NCBI GenBank assembly: GCA_035235625.1
Contig: CP141148.1
Span: 19,593,057-19,657,056 of the forward strand
Direction of reading: 5' to 3'
Length of the DNA stretch: 64,000 nucleotides
From: Saururus chinensis
Lineage: Eukaryota; Streptophyta; Magnoliopsida; Piperales; Saururaceae
The notes under the pieces are model-generated. The model did not search any database and had not been told where the DNA came from. It saw nothing but the letters and a program-made list of their open reading frames with translations. Shown here piece after piece: positions 61,977-64,000 of the stretch. The number at the start of each line of letters is the position of its first letter. The first letter of the stretch is position 1. The translations under genes were made by a program, and so were the position numbers.

Positions 61977-62471
61977 CCTAATTAATTAGCACTAAAAAAA
62001 TCAGCACGATGGATACTGTAAATAAATATGTATTGGGTCCCAAAACGTGTTACGAGTCATCAAAGCTGGGCGATAGCTTTGAATTTAATAAAGATAAAGG
62101 GTCATTGAATCACTCGCAAAGAAAACATGCAACACCATGTACGCGCTTTTTCCAATTTTCTTTATTGCCGAAAGTGCCGAGCCTGTAAGGAAAAGGCACA
62201 GATTGCCATATGCCCTCCATTGCCTCTTCTCCATTGGTTGGCCCGTCCCATACGGGATACTTTCTGTCCTCTACATGAACATGCATTCATGCCGGCTATT
62301 CTTAGCCAGCCCAATGGAGGTCATCATGGTCTGCAAGTTCCTTGACCTGCAAAAAGATGTTGGGTCTATTTCTCTGAGTCTCTATTGAATTTTGTTTCTG
62401 GTTCTACTCTTGTTTTCCTCGAGGGGGGAGAAGAAGAAAGAGGGAGTTGGGAGGGGGAAGGGGAGGGCGAG
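61977..62471 (+). other. Upstream region and 5'UTR of NET2-like gene
   Basis: No other gene is supported; the frame 62137-62388 has no family match. A purine-rich leader (about 62418-62470) precedes the NET2-type start. Confidence 0.45.
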
Positions 62472-62565
62472 ATGTTGCAGAGAGCCGCGAGCAATGCCTA
62501 CTCTTGGTGGTGGGCAAGCCACATCAGGACCAGGCAGTCCAAATGGCTGGAGCAGAACCTGCAAG
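62472..62565 (+). CDS. NETWORKED 2-type (KIP1-like) protein, first coding exon only
   Basis: NET proteins are plant-specific actin-binding proteins with an N-terminal NAB (KIP1-like) domain and long coiled coils; NET2 members work on actin at the plasma membrane in pollen. The exon encodes MLQRAASNAYSWWWASHIRT followed by RQSKWLEQNLQ, the hallmark start of NET2-type NAB domains with the YSWWWxSHI motif. It ends after the first base of the next codon at a donor GTATG (62566), where NET genes usually have intron 1; the expected next residues would complete the NAB domain. I find no continuing exon before 64000, so intron 1 exceeds 1.4 kb or the gene is truncated. An in-frame ATG at 62385 exists, but the intervening residues are purine-tract-derived, so the family start is preferred. 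Confidence 0.88.
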
Positions 62566-64000
62566 GTATGTCCCGAGTTGTGCAGATCATGAGCGGGTGA
62601 CTAATTTGGATTAATTGGCCTTTTTTCACGTTGATCAAATGTATGATCTTTTATAATCTGGGGCGGGCGCAAAGAATCCGATTGACTATGGCCTGATTGT
62701 ATCACTCGGTTCTAAAGAAATTTTAGAGGCTGAAATGACAATGCTCTATATATATATCTATCTAAAATCTGATTTTTCTGTCTGAATTTGTATTGAAAGA
62801 AGGGGGGATGGAATAGGAGCATTTTTAAATTTTTCATTGAATGACCTGTGCACAACTGTGTTCCCATTTGCCTCGGCTGTAACTAAGGTCTCTAAATTAT
62901 CTACTGAACGTCAATTATGGGTAAATTGCTGATGAATTTTGGTATAGCTTAGGCACATGAGAAAAAATGATGGAGAAAGATGATAGGAAACTAGTGACGA
63001 ATTGACAAACGAAGAGTAGATACACATACAACACACATGACAATCTAGACCGTGAAGAATTGTTGAATTCTTAATAGAAAGGATTATCCTTCATCTTATA
63101 GGTTTGGCAAATGAACAAAACAATTTTTGTTATTGGATACATATATATTTTCTGTCTTATATCCTCGTAATAATTAATACAGAGTCCGTTTTCTATCCCA
63201 AGATGTGTTCCCAAGCATAAATGTACACGGCTTGGTTTTGTGGAATCAGAATAAATTACAAGGATTCGTTTTGCCATTGTAGTTTATTTTGCCTCTAGCA
63301 TCGGAAAAAAGTTCTAACAAAGTTTACATGTAACACCGAGAGTACCAACTATCTTATTGCGCACCATTCAATTAGTTGTGCTAGAATAGCTGGCTCATTA
63401 TAAAGGAAGTCGAAGTTTTAATGGAAAAGGAAGCCTATAACTCAAGTTAAAACAGTCAGTTAAGCATTCAACCAGGCAACTTTTTTAGCCCAATAGATTG
63501 GAAAAGATTCAACAACTTTCTGTATCAGTTGATGCTTTTTAGATCAAACATATGCATGTCTAGAACTCTGGATAAGGTAAGACTTGTTAGAACCACTTGG
63601 TAGCTTTGCACTGGTTTCCACTATGAAGCAGAAATAGCAATGCACCTGTGATACCGAAGTCATACCACTGATACATGCATTCTTGCTGAAAGCTAAACAG
63701 TTATTTTTCCATAAAGAAAGAGAAGAAAAATAACAAGCAATTCCATAGAGTATTTGTTATCAACAAGTATTGCAAACTGTAATACCTAATGATTATTCAG
63801 CAAAAGGCTTCAAGATTTCCAAGTACAAATCCATTAGTAAGTAGTCCATTATTTTGTGGTCTCAAGAAAAGCTGCAAACTTAGTGTGTGTTTAGGAAACA
63901 TTGCATCTGTTATGGTTTCTGTTGGTTCATGGAGAAAGTTCTACACTGTTATTGTTGTGCCTGAGTGTAGATAACAAGATCTTAAGCAAAGTATGCTCAT
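62566..64000 (+). other. Probable NET2-like intron 1, no other gene
   Basis: AT-rich non-coding sequence. Frames at 63071-63277 (-) and 63789-63974 (+) are unsupported. Confidence 0.5.

Overview
This is a plant nuclear genome window: AT-rich, with split genes using GT..AG introns, plant-specific gene families and a dense load of plant transposable elements. The organism is a flowering plant. I cannot name the species, and I see no organelle, rRNA, tRNA or bacterial sequence.

Host genes are few. (1) A germin-like protein pseudogene (12135-12830, +) has a nonsense codon in exon 1 and an internal deletion with frameshift in exon 2. (2) A complete four-exon magnesium-dependent phosphatase 1 gene of the HAD superfamily (26441-30277, +) has a ~3 kb first intron that carries a solo LTR. 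(3) A long single-exon coiled-coil protein of the Arabidopsis At4g38062 type (34576-37020, -) has a probable 5'UTR exon near 38.6 kb. (4) The first coding exon of a NETWORKED-2-type actin-binding protein (62472-62565, +) has the rest of its gene beyond the right edge. A plant mobile domain (PMD) gene, now broken, lies at 56150-61230 inside what looks like a Mutator-like element.

The rest is mostly transposons, many with boundaries fixed by target-site duplications (TSDs). 9.37-10.0 kb: hAT-type MITE with an 8-bp TSD. 10.72-12.03 kb: internally deleted chromodomain Ty3/gypsy element, ending 20 bp before the germin TATA box. 13.23-21.23 kb: Mutator-like element with a 9-bp TSD, whose hairpin-forming minisatellite was later hit by a Ty3/gypsy element (14027-19886, TSD CAAAT) that itself gained a 451-bp tandem duplication. 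21.87-23.57 kb: solo LTR (TSD ATTTA). 24.07-25.44 kb: Ty1/copia gag-protease remnant. 28.27-29.07 kb: solo LTR in the phosphatase intron (TSD CTTAC). 39.38-40.55 kb: solo LTR. 41.14-41.34 kb: Stowaway MITE. 41.61-49.66 kb: long LTR-like unit (TSD GTTTA) with a 3.35-kb unit nested inside it. 50.08-52.00 kb: solo LTR related to the 21.9-kb one. 52.6-55.45 kb: four related LTR fragments in both orientations. 56.23-59.61 kb: second, inverted 3.39-kb unit splitting the PMD gene.

The most notable structures are the four-layer nest at 13.2-21.2 kb, the PMD unit bordered by three small hairpins on each side and interrupted by an LTR whose removal restores the frame, and a phosphatase gene with a possible alternative organelle-targeted start. 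I found no clearly new enzymatic system.
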